Below are positions 1-18,805 of a stretch of 64,000 bases of DNA, one piece after another (position 1 is the stretch's first letter; every line of letters starts with the position of its first letter). Location: NCBI GenBank assembly GCA_036169595.1, contig CM069769.1, positions 1,056,001-1,120,000 of the forward strand, read 5' to 3'. The notes beneath the pieces are model-generated. The model was not told where the DNA came from. It saw only the letters and a list, made by a program, of their open reading frames with translations, and searched no databases. This DNA comes from Dictyostelium firmibasis (Eukaryota > Evosea > Eumycetozoa > Dictyosteliales > Dictyosteliaceae). Both the position numbers and the translations under genes were made by a program.

Positions 1-173
1 CAAATTCAAAAAAAAAAAAAAATGGTCGCACGAGTTAAAAAAAAAATCGAGAACCAAGATGGGTCAATATTTTTTTTTATTTTTTTTGTTTGTAGTATCT
101 CTAATATATAATAAACCAATCTGTGAAGTGGCAATTTTTATATATTTTATTTTATTATTTTGACAAAATTCAT
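1..173. other. 3' flank of the first array gene
   Basis: AT-rich sequence downstream of the stop codon of the first MRH-IPT gene, with T-runs and no coding potential that I can see. The stretch from about 90 to 173 is closely similar to the 3' flank of the fourth copy (about 23040-23117). The two genes were therefore duplicated together with their 3' flanking DNA. Confidence 0.6.
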
Positions 174-6028
<5,855 letters not shown>

Positions 6029-6400
6029 TTTTTCTATAAGAGTGATTTATACATAATGATTCTAATCATTTTTTTTCAACTCAAACATTTTTTATAAAAA
6101 TTAAAAACCCCAAATTTGTGAACTGTCAAATAAAACTGTGTGAAAAAAAAAGAAAAAAACGAAAAAACACAAAAATCGTTTTTTAAAAAACACAAAAATC
6201 GTTTTTTAAAAAACCCAATTTTAGATTTTATTAATATCTGAAATTTTTTTTTTTTTTATTTTTCAAAACTTCGTTTTTTTTTCATTATTTATGTTGGTTT
6301 TAATCTCCCGTGCAAATATTATTAATCAACTTTGTGAAGTAGTAATTTTTTTTTTTTTTTTAATTTAATTTTATTTATTATTTCGATTAAAATTGATTTA
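6029..6400. promoter_or_regulatory. Spacer and presumed promoter between array copies 2 and 1
   Basis: Only about 370 bp separate the stop of copy 2 from the start codon of copy 1, so promoter and upstream terminator share this spacer. It contains a 24-bp direct duplication (about 6163-6210, unit aaaaatcgttttttaaaaaa plus four bases) and long T-runs. The same spacer recurs before copies 2 and 3, with one unit of the duplication in copy 2's spacer (about 12126-12477). No TATA assignment is possible by eye in such AT-rich DNA. Confidence 0.5.
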
Positions 6401-9400
6401 TTAAATCATTGTTATTGTTATAGGGGAATTGTTACTAAAAACTAATTGGATCTGGCTGTAAAAGATTTTTTTTTTATTAATATATTTTTTTTTTTTTTTT
6501 TTTTTTTTTTATTACTTACTTTAAAGAGCCTAAATCAGAAGTATTAAATGAAAATGAATCTACTCCATTTAAACTTGTTGAGCCAAAGATTGTGTTTGTC
6601 AATTCGAGATTGTTGACAATAATTCTAATTTTTGAGTTTGATATACCATGGGGGAAGAAATTAAAACCAATTACTTTAATTGTGACACTTGATGGGTATT
6701 CTATTTGAGTTACCGTTGAAATTGGATATTGGAAATAGAATGATTTATCGAAATAAACAAAGAAATTATACATAATGTTTTTACTATATTCATTGTAAAA
6801 AGATATTAAAGATTTTGAATAGGATTTGATTTCTGATGGTACTGAACAACTGATTGTTTGAATGTAGTTATCTTGATTTGTGCTAATACTAATGATTGGA
6901 CATTCATGACCTGATAATAATATTTTTGTTGAGCTATCAAATAATCTACCTGTAATTGTAAGAGAATATTGATATGGTGATGGAAGTGTACTGATTGGAT
7001 TGATTACTTGATTTATAATTGGAATGATTGAACATGATTGTAATACTTTTCCACTTTGATAATCTTGAATTGTTGATTCTGTAAAACTACAAACTTTTGA
7101 GCCAAATGTAATAATTGAAAGACCATACCCAAGGTTAGTCGATGATTGGAAGAAATATGTTTGATATGGTGAATTTGGATAACTGATCATTGATGGATTT
7201 GAAAGTTTTATTAATTGTAAAATATCTGAATTTATTTCGAAAAGGTAGTTTAATGAATTCTTTACAATTGTGGTGTCATAAATACATGGATTCTTTGGAT
7301 TGACATATTTTCCAAGTGTTTTAACCGTTGTGAATGATTCTGATGATTTAAAATAACTAAAGAATTTACCACTTGTCCAATCGCTGTTTATTGAATTATC
7401 GATCCATTTTGAACCTATTGTTTCTTCGATATATTTGAGGCTATATTGTTCGATTTGTTCTAAACATACACCAGTTAACAAAAGTGTACTCTTTAAATCT
7501 TTTTTATTTTCTCTGATTACTTTTTCTAACTCCTAATAAAGATAATAATTATTAGTTTTTTTGTAAATTTTTTTGTTTTTCTTTTTTTGTTTTAAAACTT
7601 ACTAAATTTGATAAATCACTGCATGTAAAATTACAACTTAAATAAGAGAAATAATCGTTTACATCGGTTACTTGACCACCTACAGTTACTTCGATATTCA
7701 AGTTGTTACCAACTCCTGTTGGTATATTACAAATAACTGATTTTGAATCGACCCATGTTATTGAATTACAAGGAATACCTCCGATTTTAACGTTGCTTGA
7801 TGAGTCTGAAGAAATGCCAATTGGAATAAAGTTTGAACCAGTTATTGTAATATTGTTTCCTCCAAGGTATTTATATTCCTTTTTGTCAAGTTTGGGTTTA
7901 TCATAAAAAGGTCTCAAAGAAGGATATGAGGATTGACTTCCTACTATCACAACTGGAATAAAATACCCAATACCTTTTGGGACCATAGCTTTTACATGTG
8001 TTGAATTGATCCATGTCCATGATGGTGACAAATAAGAATTAATGATAATATAATGTATTGAACGCGAAGTTTGATTATTGACTTGAGCTGCGAGAGAAGT
8101 TGGAATAAAGTTTATACCTTTAATTATAGTTTCTCCGCCATCAGTTGGAACAGGTATTAATGAAGATTCTGCTCTTGGATAATCGTAATTTATAAAATAA
8201 TTATTTATTACACCATTTGAGTTATTGGTTGTTGAAATTTGTTTACCAACAGTTACTGAAACGATAGCTGATTGACCGAAACCTGGTGGTGCTAAACATG
8301 AAATCGATGTTGAACTCTTCCAATTGACATTGGTAAGATTTGTACCTTTAAGTGTAACAAAATTATCATTGTTCCAAATAATTTCAGATGTGTTTAAACC
8401 AAGATTAATGATTTCTTGTGTTGGTGGAAAGTTTTTACCATTTAATTGGAAATTACCTCCATCAGTTGGAATAAAAATAGTAGGAGGTGTGTATAGTAAA
8501 ACTGGTGCTTTATAAGAGTAGGTGAATGTAAATGTTTGTGATGGAAACTTAATAGTACCGCTTCCGACACCTAATGATGATTTGATACAAACAAAAACGT
8601 CATATTTTGAATAATCAAAAAATGCTGAATTCTCTAAATAAACTGTTGATTCGACACATGGATGACCTGTTGCTGATCCTGAAATTGATGGAATTTTTGA
8701 TGTGCTTGGACAGTTCTTTTCAAGTTCGCAATAGATTGGTTCTTTTTCATAATTATCGATGAATGGAGAAATCATAGTTTTTGATCCATGATATTGACCA
8801 ATAACAAAGAATCTATTGATAATACCTGTACTGAATGTTTGAGTAACTACTGTGACGATGGTTGGTGATGGATATGAAAATGAAAGTGTGCCTGAAGTGG
8901 CCAAACTTAACACATGTTGAGTATAAACTAACGCATTGCCGAAACCATTTGGAACAATAACTTTTACAAATGTTGCTGATTTTGATACTATTGTTGCTTT
9001 AACTTTGGTGTTGTCGCCTGTAATATTAAAGTAAAATTCATAGTTGACTCCGTCTAAATTAATACCATTAATTGTAATAGTGTCTCCAGCTTTTGCGCTG
9101 GTTGGTGTTAAACTACTTAATGTAATAGGTAGTGAGTAATATGGACATGAAGTTAAGTGAGTTGGAATATCTAATGTTTGGAAATTTGATATTATTGAAT
9201 AATGGCATAGTAAACCGTTGTATTTAATAATTGCAAGACCTCCTGATGATGTTGAAGTAAGTTTGTGGAAAGATAAATCGATGTTTTGTGGGTATTTGTA
9301 TGTGGTAACAGTTGAACTTTCTAGACGATTTGAAATTTCGATAAGATCATTGGTGATAGTTAAAAAGTCATTGATTGAGTTCTTTTCTTTATTTAAACCA

Positions 9401-12125
9401 TTGTTGCCATATGTGCAAAGATTATCATGTGTGATTGCATTGATATATGGTGATATAGATGTTTGTGGTTTACCTGTTAATAACATTTTGTAAATTTGAC
9501 CGCCCATCCAATCATCGTATGCTTTATCGTTTGAAACCCAAGTATCTTTAAATATTTGAAGTAATCTTTGTGCACCTGTACCATAGTTGTTGATTTCAGT
9601 GAAGCAAACACCTAAATTTAAAAGAACGCTAACTATGTTGGTAGAGACCAAACCGCCTGGTGCTGTACAACTGTATGAACATGGATTTCCAAAGGCTGGT
9701 AATATTGGTGCATAGTTGATTGGGCATGCATACTTGGTTTTAATTTTAATTATGTATTGGCATGCCCAATCGTTGACATCTTCAGTAGCACTAACCACAG
9801 TGTATGTAGCTGTTGGATCACATATCATTTCTAAAATGTTTGTTCTTTGGTATTTACCTTGGCATTCTCTTGTTAGGTCATAGGGTGTAGTATGTTGTAT
9901 TAGAATACTATTTCTATCTGTTAAAAACATTGTGGTATTTTTTAAACTACCGGCTTGAATTACAAGACCATTAGCATATTGGCAAGCTTGATAATCAACA
10001 CCAGGAATTGCATTTGGTAGATTCGTACAATAATTAACAGTATTACCGATACTGTAATATAGCTTTTTAAAAAATAAAAAGAAGAAAAAAAACAACAATG
10101 TTAAAATGTTTGTTTTTTTTTTTCATTAAAGTTTAATTATTTAAATTATTACATACTCTATATGAAGTTCCACTAACTGGAATGTCAGCTGTTTTAGGAT
10201 TATCCTTGGTTCTATTTAAATTTAATGATTTTATTTATTGTTAATAAGTATAAATATAAATATAAATATAAATATAAATATAAATATAAATATAAATATA
10301 AATTGTTGCTGTTGTTGTTATTATTATAAAATTGAAAAACTTACGTTTTTATAGGTGTAATATCGTAATATGTATAGTTGAATCTATTGTAATAGACTGT
10401 TGATTCACAAACATATTTGGTTTTAATTGTAACTGTGTATACGCAAATTGGTGATTCTAGAGTTGAAACTATTTGGTAGTGTTGACTTTCATCGCAAGTT
10501 AAAAGAATAATAAAATTTCTTTTATAAGAATTACTTGCACAATTTGTTGTTGGAGATGGTGAATATTCAATTTTAACTTGATTATAATCGAATGTTACTT
10601 TTTGACCTAAACTTGATTGAACGAGTGGGTTGTATCTATTAATTTTTGGGTCATATTGACAAGCAAAATGAAAACTTTGATCATTCAACCCATCACTACA
10701 AAGTTGTGCTCTATTACCAATATTAAAAACGATATCAAATTGAGATCCTTCTGTATTATGAGGTCCTGTATAGTTTTTTGCTGAGTCCCTATAAATGAAT
10801 TTTTTTAAAATTTATATTTTATGTAAAATTAATAATTGTTATTGAAGGGATGTGAATATAGGATTAAAAAAATTAATTACATACAACATTAATGGTGAAA
10901 GATCATAGAATTGTGATAGTTTGAATAAACGTAATGTTGGACATGCATATTTTGTATACACTTTAACTTGATAAATGCATTGTGATTCAATGATAAATTT
11001 ATCGACATAGTACTCGGTGGATGGATCACAAACTAAAATATACTTTGATGAATATTTGTTACCATTTGTCGGGCATTCTGAAAAACCCGTTGTTGAACTA
11101 TAAATTATTACTATTGTATTATTTATGAATGTAATGGTTCTAGGTTGACTGATAGATCCTAACATTACTGATTTTGGTGTTGTTGCATATCTTGAATCAA
11201 GATTATAATCGATTGCTTTGTTGGCAACTGTTAAAATACATGATTGATAACTTAATGTTGTTGTACCAAAACTACTACATCTTTTTACATTTCCAAATAA
11301 ATTGAAAAGAATATCTTTACTTTGATCATTGTTGGTGATTTGGTATGATTTGCTTTCTAATCTGTGAAATTTGAAAATAAAGAAAAAAATTATTAAAAAA
11401 AAAATTAAAAAAAAAACAAAATAAATAAAAAATAAAAAAAAATTAAAAAAAAATAATAAAAAAAATAATAAAAAAAAAAAAAAATTTTTTAAAACTTACA
11501 ACTTCATTGGTGTGAAATCATAAAAGAGACCTTGATTAAATAATATTCCTCTATTTTTACAAACATATGATGATTTAATGTAAATAGTGTGTTCACATAA
11601 TACTCTTTGATTATTAGTGCTTGTAACAATAAAAAAAGAAGTTGGATCACAAGTTATCACTAAAATCATAGTTCTACGATTACCATTTCCAGGACAAGTT
11701 GTTGAAGGTAAAAGAGTTGATTGATATTTAATAGTAATACCATCTGTATTAAATGTGACAGAATGTGGTTCATTAAGTGAGCCAAGTGAATTAACAACTT
11801 TTTGTGAGTTTTGCACAATAAATGAACAACCTGTTGAATAACCATCTGGGCACATATGGTCATTAAAACATGGATTAAAATAAACATTATAATTTGTTTG
11901 TATTCCACCAGTAAGTTCTTTTGTAAAACTTGCACTATAAGCACCTTGGTGATCAGGACGGATTGTCGCTCTTAAATCGTAATATTCATTATTTGCAAAA
12001 TTATAATATACACATGATGATAGTGTACCATTTGTTGACCAATTTCTTGTATCAAATGTGTAGCTACCAACTGTAAAATAAATATAATATAATATGAATA
12101 ATAAAATTGATATTATTACTTTCAT
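6401..12125 (-). CDS. Secreted MRH-IPT/TIG repeat protein, array copy 2
   Basis: Seven exons: 12125-11500, 11361-10885, 10788-10345, 10211-10157, 10062-7603, 7532-6520 and 6455-6401, about 1,709 residues. Architecture is as in copy 1: signal peptide, four MRH-like modules, about seven IPT/TIG repeats, no membrane anchor. Most of exon 5 is nearly identical to copy 1. Differences cluster in the first MRH module, where a loop reads CSFIVQNSQKVVNSLGS and adds six codons, and at the start of exon 5 (TDRNSILIQ in place of TGNGIEIHH). The last exon ends SPITITMI, shared with copy 3 but not with copies 1 and 4. Exon 6 is one codon shorter than in the other copies. Confidence 0.82.
10244..10303. repeat. 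(TAAATA)n repeat in intron 3 of array copy 2
   Basis: About nine TATAAA/TAAATA hexamers. The homologous intron of copy 3 (about 15106-15184) has a longer, less regular version. Confidence 0.85.
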
Positions 12126-12477
12126 TTTTTCTATAAGAGTGATTTATACATAATGATTTTAATCTTTTTTTTTGCAACTCAAACATTTTTTATAAATATT
12201 AAAGACCCCAAATTTGTGAACTGTCAAAAAAAACTGTTGGAAAAAAAAAGAAAAAAACGAAAAAACACAAAAATCGTTTTTTAAAAAACCCAATTTTAGA
12301 TTTTATTAATATCTGAAATTTTTTTTTTTTTTATTTTTCAAAACTTCGTTTTTTTTTTCATTATTTATGTTGGTTTTAATCTCCCGTGCAAATATTATTA
12401 ATCAACTTTGTGAAGTAGTAATTTTTTTTTTTTTTTTTAATTTAATTTTATTTATTATTTCGATTAAAATTGATTTA
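12126..12477. promoter_or_regulatory. Spacer and presumed promoter between array copies 3 and 2
   Basis: About 350 bp of AT-rich spacer, highly similar to 6029-6400 but without the second copy of its 24-bp duplication. It must contain the promoter of copy 2 and the 3' end of copy 3. Confidence 0.5.
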
Positions 12478-12557
12478 TTAAATCATTGTTATTGTTATAG
12501 GGGAATTGTTACTAAAAACTAATTGGATCTGGCTGTAAAAGATTTTTTTTTTATTAA

Positions 12558-12603
<46 letters not shown>

Positions 12604-15600
12604 ACTTTAAAGAGCCTAAACCAGAAGTATTAAATGAAAATGAATCTACTCCATTTAAACTTGTTGAGCTAAAGATTGTGTTTGTCAATTCGAGATTGTT
12701 GACAATAATTCTAATTTTTGAGTTTGATATACCATGGGGGAAGAAATTAAAACCAATTACTTTAATTGTGACACTTGATGGGTATTCTATTTGAGTTACC
12801 GTTGAAATTGGATATTGGAAATAGAATGATTTATCGAAATAAACAAAGAAATTATACATAATGTTTTTACTATATTCATTGTAAAAAGATATTAAAGATT
12901 TTGAATAGGATTTGATTTCTGGTGGTACTGAACAACTGATTGTTTGAATGTAGTTATCTTGATTTGTGTTAATATTGCCAATGATTGGACATTCATGACC
13001 TGATAATAATATTTTTGTTGAATTATCAAATAATCTACCTGTAATTGTAAGAGAATATTGATATGGTGATGGAAGTGTACTGATTGGATTGATTACTTGA
13101 TTTATAATTGGAATGATAGAACATGATTGTAATACTTTTCCACTTTGATAATCTTGAATTGTTGATTCTGTAAAACTACAAACTTTTGAGCCAAATGTAA
13201 TAATTGAAAGACCATACCCAAGGTTAGTCGATGATTGGAAGAAATATGTTTGATATGGTGAATTTGGATAACTGATCATTGATGGATTTGAAAGTTTTAT
13301 TAATTGTAAAATATCTGAATTTATTTCGAAAAGGTAGTTTAATGAATTCTTTACAATTGTAGTGTCATAAATATATGGATTCTTTGGATTGACATATTTT
13401 CCAAGTGTTTTAACTGTTGTGAATGATTCTGATGATTTAAAATAATTAAAGAATTTACCACTTGTCCAATCGCTGTTTATTGAATTATCGATCCATTTTG
13501 AACCTATTGTTTCTTCGATATATTTGAGGGTATATTGTTCGATTTGTTCTAAACATACACCAGTTAACAAAAGTGTACTCTTTAAATCTTTTTTATTTTC
13601 TCTGATTACTTTTTCTAACTCCTAATAAAAATAATAATTATTAGTTTTTTTTGTAAAATTTTTTTTGTTTTTCTTTTTTTGTTTTAAAACTTACTAAATT
13701 TGATAAATCGCTGCATGGATATGAAAATGAAAATGAAAGTGTGCCTGAAGTGGCCAAACTTAACACATGTTGAGTATAAACTAACGCATTGCCGAAACCA
13801 TTTGGAACAATAACTTTTACAAATGTTGCTGATTTTGATACTATTGTTGCTTTAACTTTGGTGTTGTCGCCTGTAATATTAAAATTAACTTCATAGTTGT
13901 TTGCATTTAAATTAATGCCATTAATTGTAATAGTATCTCCAGCTTTTGCGCTGGTTGGTGTTAAACTACTTAATGTAATAGGTAGTGAGTAATATGGACA
14001 TGAAAGTAAGTGAGTTGGAATATCTAATGTTTGGAAATTTGATATTATTGAATAATGGCATAGTAAACCGTTGTATTTAATAATTGCAAGACCTCCTGAT
14101 GATGTTGAAGTAAGTTTGTGGAAAGATAAATCGATGTTTTGTGGGTATTTGTATTTGGTAACAGTTGAACTTTCTAGACGATTTGAAATTTCGATAAGAT
14201 CATTGGTGATAGTTAAAAAGTCATTGATTGAGTTCTTTTCTTTATTTAAACCATTGTTGCCATATGTACAAAGATTATCATGTGTGATTGCATTGATATA
14301 TGGTGATATAGATGTTTGTGGTTTACCTGTTAATAACATTTTGTAAATTTGACCGCCCATCCAATCATCGTATGCTTTATCGTTTGAAACCCAAGTATCT
14401 TTAAATATTTGAAGTAATCTTTGTGCACCTGTACCATAGTTGTTGATTTCAGTGAAGCAAACACCTAAATTTAAAAGAACGCTAACTATGTTGGTAGAGA
14501 CCAAACCGCCTGGTGCTGTACAACTGTATGAACATGGATTTCCAAAGGCTGGTAATATTGGTGCATAGTTGATTGGGCATGCATACTTGGTTTTAATTTG
14601 AATTATGTATTGGCATGCCCAATCGTTGACAACTTCAGTAGCACTAACCACAGTGTATGTAGCTGTTGGATCACATATCATTTCTAAAATGTTTGTTCTT
14701 TGGTATCTACCTTGGCATTCTCTTGTTAGGTCATAGGGTGTAGTATGTTGTATTAGAATACTATTTTTATTTGTTAAAAACATTGTGGTATTTTTTAAAC
14801 TACCGGCTTGAATTACAAGACCATTAGCATATTGGCAAGCTTGATAATCAACACCAGGAATTGCATTTGGTAGATTCGTACAATAATTAACAGTATTACC
14901 GATACTGTAATATAGCTTTTTAAAAAATAAAAAGAAGAAAAAAAACAACAATGTTAAAATGTTTGTTTTTTTTTTTTCATTAAAGTTTAATTATTTAAAT
15001 TATTACATACTCTATATGAAGTTCCACTAACTGGAATGTCAGCTGTTTTAGGATTATCCTTGGTTCTATTTAAATTTAATGATTTTATTTATTGTTAATA
15101 AGTATAAATATAAATATAAATATAAATATAAATAAATATATAAATAAATATAAATATAAATAAAAATATAAATATAAATATAAATTGTTGCTGTTGTTGT
15201 TATTATTATAAAATTGAAAAACTTACGTTTTTATAGGTGTAATATCATAATATGTATAGTTCAATCTATTGTAATAGACTGTTGATTCACAAACATATTT
15301 GGTTTTAATTGTAACTGTGTATACGCAAATTGGTGATTCTAGAGTTGAAACTATTTGGTAGTGTTGACTTTCATCGCAAGTTAAAAGAATAATAAAATTT
15401 CTTTTATAAGAATTACTTGCACAATTTGTTGTTGGAGATGGTGAATATTCAATTTTAACTTGATTATAATCGAATGTTACTTTTTGACCTAAACTTGATT
15501 GAACGAGTGGGTTGTATCTATTAATTTTTGGGTCATATTGACAAGCAAAATGAAAACTTTGATCATTCAACCCATCGCTACAAAGTTGTGCTCTATTACC

Positions 15601-17054
15601 AATATTAAAAACGATATCAAATTGAGATCCTTCTGTATTATGAGGTCCTGTATAGTTTTTTGCTGAGTCCCTATAAATGAATTTTTTTAAAATTTATATT
15701 TTATGTAAAATTAATAATTGTTATTGAAGGGATGTGAATATAGGATTAAAAAAATTAATTACATACAACATTAATGGTGAAAGATCATAGAATTGTGATT
15801 CTTTGAATAAACGTAATGTTGGACATGCATATTTTGTATACACTTTAACTTGATAAATACATTGTGATTCAATGATAAATTTATCGACATAGTACTCGGT
15901 GGATGGATCACAAACTAAAATATACTTTGATGAATATTTGTTACCATTTATCGGGCATTCTGAAAAACCTGTTGTTGAACTATAAATTATTACTATTGTA
16001 TTATTTATGAATGTAATGGTTCTAGGTTGACTGATAGATCCTAACATTACTGATTTTGGTGTTGTTGCATATCTTGAATCAAGATTATAATCGATTGCTT
16101 TGTTGGCAACTGTTAAAATACATGATTGATAACTTAATGTTGTTGTACCAAAACTACTACATCTTTTTACATTTCCAAATAAATTGAAAAGAATATCTTT
16201 ACTTTGATCATTGTTGGTGATTTGGTATGATGTGCTTTCTAATCTGTGAAATTTGGGAAGATGTGTGATATTTTCAAAAAAAAAAATAATAAAAAAAAAA
16301 AAAGAAAAAAAAAATTAGCGAAATAATAAAAAAAAAAAATAAAAAAATAATTAAAAAAAAAACATTAAAAAAAAATAAATAAAAAATAAATAAAAAAAAT
16401 AAATTAAAAATAAAAAAAAAATGAAAAAACAAAATTTAAAACTTACAACTTCATTGGTGTGAAATCATAAAAGAGACCTTGATTAAATAATATTCCTCTA
16501 TTTTTACAAACCAATGATGATTTAATGTAAATAGTGTGTTCACATAATACTCTTTGATTATTAGTGCTTGTAACAGTAAAATAAGAAGTTGGATCACAAG
16601 TTATCACTAAAATCATAGTTCTACGATTACCATTACCAGGACAAGTTGTTGAAGGTAAAAGAGTTGATTGATATTTAATAGTAATACCATCTGTATTAAA
16701 TGTGACAAAATGTGGTTCATTGAGTGAACCAATTGAATTTTTAGTTGAAAAAATGGTTCCTGTTGAATAACCATCTGGATTCATATGGTCATTAAAACAT
16801 GGATTAAAATAAACCATATAATTTGTTTGTATTCCACCAGCAAGTTCTTTTGTAAAACTTGCAAAATGTGCACCTTGGTGATCAGGACGGATTGTCGCTC
16901 TTAAATCATAATATTCATTATTTGCAAAATCATAATATACACATGATGATAGTGTACCATTTGTTGACCAATTTCTTGTATCAAATGTGTAACTACCAAC
17001 TGTAAAATAAATATAATATAATATGAATAATAAAATTGATATTATTACTTTCAT
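12478..17054 (-). CDS. MRH-IPT/TIG repeat protein with internal deletion, array copy 3
   Basis: Exons 17054-16447, 16243-15767, 15670-15227, 15065-15011, 14915-13695, 13621-12606 and 12532-12478, about 1,291 residues. Exon 5 is 407 codons instead of 820. It runs normally through the fourth MRH module, the first Cys/Trp segment and IPT repeat 1, then jumps after FSYP straight to CSDLSNL. IPT repeats 2 to 5 are gone. The reading frame and all splice sites survive, so the shorter protein could be made. The junction lies near 13717, where an ATG is common to both parental sequences; a 6-bp duplication (FS) sits beside it. The rest matches copy 2 closely, including the last-exon type. Confidence 0.8.
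15106..15184. repeat. TAAATA-type repeat in intron 3 of array copy 3
   Basis: Irregular hexamer and tetramer repeat occupying the same intron position as the repeats in copies 1 and 2. Confidence 0.85.
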
Positions 17055-17300
17055 TTTTTCTATAAAAGTGATTTATACATAATGATTTTAATCATTTTTT
17101 TTTTGCAACTCAAACATTTTTTATAAATATTAAAGACTCCCCAAATTTGTGAACTGTCAAATAAAACTGTGTGAAAATTAACGAAAAAAACAAAAAAACA
17201 CAAAATTCGTTTTTTTAAAAAACCCAATTTTAGATTTTATTAATATCTGAAATTTTTTGTGTTTTTTTATTTTTCAAAACTTCGTTTTTTTTTCAATCTC
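17055..17300. promoter_or_regulatory. Upstream flank of array copy 3
   Basis: Homologous to the spacers before copies 1 and 2, with small deletions, and ending in the 3' flank of a truncated further copy. It presumably holds the promoter of copy 3. Confidence 0.45.
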
Positions 17301-17590
17301 CTGTGCAAATATTATTAATCAACTTTGTGAAGTAGTAAATTTTTTTTTTTTTTAATTTAATTTTATTTATTATTTCGATTAAAATTGATTTATTAAATCA
17401 TTGTTATTGTTATAGGGGTATTGTTACTAAAATATTAATTGGATCTGGCTGTAAAAGATTTTTTTTATAATTAATATTTTTTTTTTTTTTTTTTTTTTTT
17501 ACTTACTTCAAAGAACCTACTATATTCATTGTAAAAACATTATGTATAGTTTCTTTGTTTATTTGGATAAATCATTCTATTTCTTTCGAG
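17301..17590 (-). pseudogene. Truncated fifth array copy, 3' end only
   Basis: The sequence repeats the last exon, last intron and first bases of exon 6 of copies 2 and 3: the ggatctggctgtaaaag acceptor region, then acttacttcaaagaacc. It then breaks. From about 17521 it holds 17 bases of exon 6 in normal orientation (tatattcattgtaaaaa). These are followed at once by about 45 bases of neighbouring exon 6 sequence in inverted orientation (cattatgtatagtttctttg and onward), so a fold-back inversion joins the two pieces. No intact ORF remains. The copy was cut by the inverted-repeat segment on its right. Confidence 0.7.
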
Positions 17591-17689
17591 AAGTGAAAAG
17601 TTTTCTATATTTATTATAATTATTAATTAAAAAGTATTTTTTTATTAAAATTTTTTTTTATAATTTAAAAATTATTAATTAAAAAGTAA

Positions 17690-18805
17690 ATTCCAAATTC
17701 CAAATTTTTTTTAATTATAATTTTATTTTTTTTTCCCAAAATTTTATTTATTCAAAGGAAACAAGTGTTATGAATTAAGATTTTTTTATTAAATAGAGTA
17801 TTTTATAAAACGAGTGTTTTGAATTAAAGTATTTTTTTTATTTAACAGAATTTTTTTTTTTAATTAAAATTTTAAATTTTTTTTTTTAATTAAAATTTTT
17901 TTTTTTTTCCCCAAAATTTTTTTTTATTAAAAGTAAACAAGTGTTATTAATTATTATTAAAGGTAATTATTTAATTTAAATATTACAAAAATAATAATAA
18001 TATCTATATAATAATAATAATTATAAATATATTAATTGTAAAATAAAAAAATTTATAATTTTATCACAGACTTTATTGCCATGTATGTATTTATATATAA
18101 AATAAACCTTAATCTTTTTTAAAAAAAAATAAAATAAAATTGTGTAGCATCTGATTGTGTGTTGGATTCAGAATGTATAATCTTAAACGAGGATGAAGTG
18201 GGGGTATTATTCCGAAGATCTGTAGATAGTGGGGCTATCATGGATCATTAGGGGTGGAATTTATAATTCCATTGGAGGGTCGGTGTTCACAGATTCATCA
18301 TGAGTGGGATGTAAAGGGAGGTAAATAAGCCTTATCGTCCTTCACGTTGACGATGATACCTGCTTTCACCAGAGCATTGGTTGTGATACATTTAGTTATT
18401 GTAATATTATAACTATCTAAAACCCAAATATTTAGTTTTGTGCTGAATTTTGGGGTATTAATTCCTCGTCCATCAAGGTGGATTGACGTATTCCCCATAA
18501 CTTTTTACCACCTGCGTTTAAAATTATATATTCGACCTAAAGAATTCTTCACACTTCGTTGTTATTTCTCTTTTATTTTTTAATAGATTTTGTGTATTTT
18601 TATGTATAAATAATTTTCAATTGGGAAAAAAAGCATATACTATTTTATTTAATTCACTTCAAAATTTTTTCTACCCCTGCTGTATGTTTTTGTTATTTTT
18701 TATTTTAATAAAAACATAAAACATCTATTATAATAACAGCATTTATAAAAACTATACAAAAATAATGAACTATGTAAATTTTTATAATATAATATAATAC
18801 AAATT
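17690..18805. repeat. Left inverted-repeat arm
   Basis: Reverse complement of 21480-22655. It contains several copies of a short unit like aacacttgttt (for example about 17760-17830 and 17937-17960) within A/T runs, and a short ORF at 18298-18498. The inner end is aactatgtaaatttttataat at about 18770. Confidence 0.8.
18298..18498 (-). CDS. Unknown 66-residue ORF in left arm
   Basis: ATG-started ORF beginning MGNTSIHLDGRGINTPKF and ending at a normal stop. It occurs again in the right arm with one residue changed (Ala to Thr). Its base composition is much less AT-rich than the surroundings. I do not recognise the family. It may be a real small protein, or a conserved noncoding part of the arm that happens to be open. 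Both copies point outward, away from the centre. Confidence 0.3.
   Translation of the reverse strand: MGNTSIHLDGRGINTPKFSTKLNIWVLDSYNITITKCITTNALVKAGIIVNVKDDKAYLPPFTSHS

Noticed and set aside
11666-11944. 92-codon minus-strand ORF overlapping exon 1 of array copy 2
   Set aside because: Out-of-frame shadow of the first MRH module.
12478-17054. Calling array copy 3 a pseudogene
   Set aside because: Despite losing four IPT repeats, its frame, splice sites, signal peptide and stop are intact.
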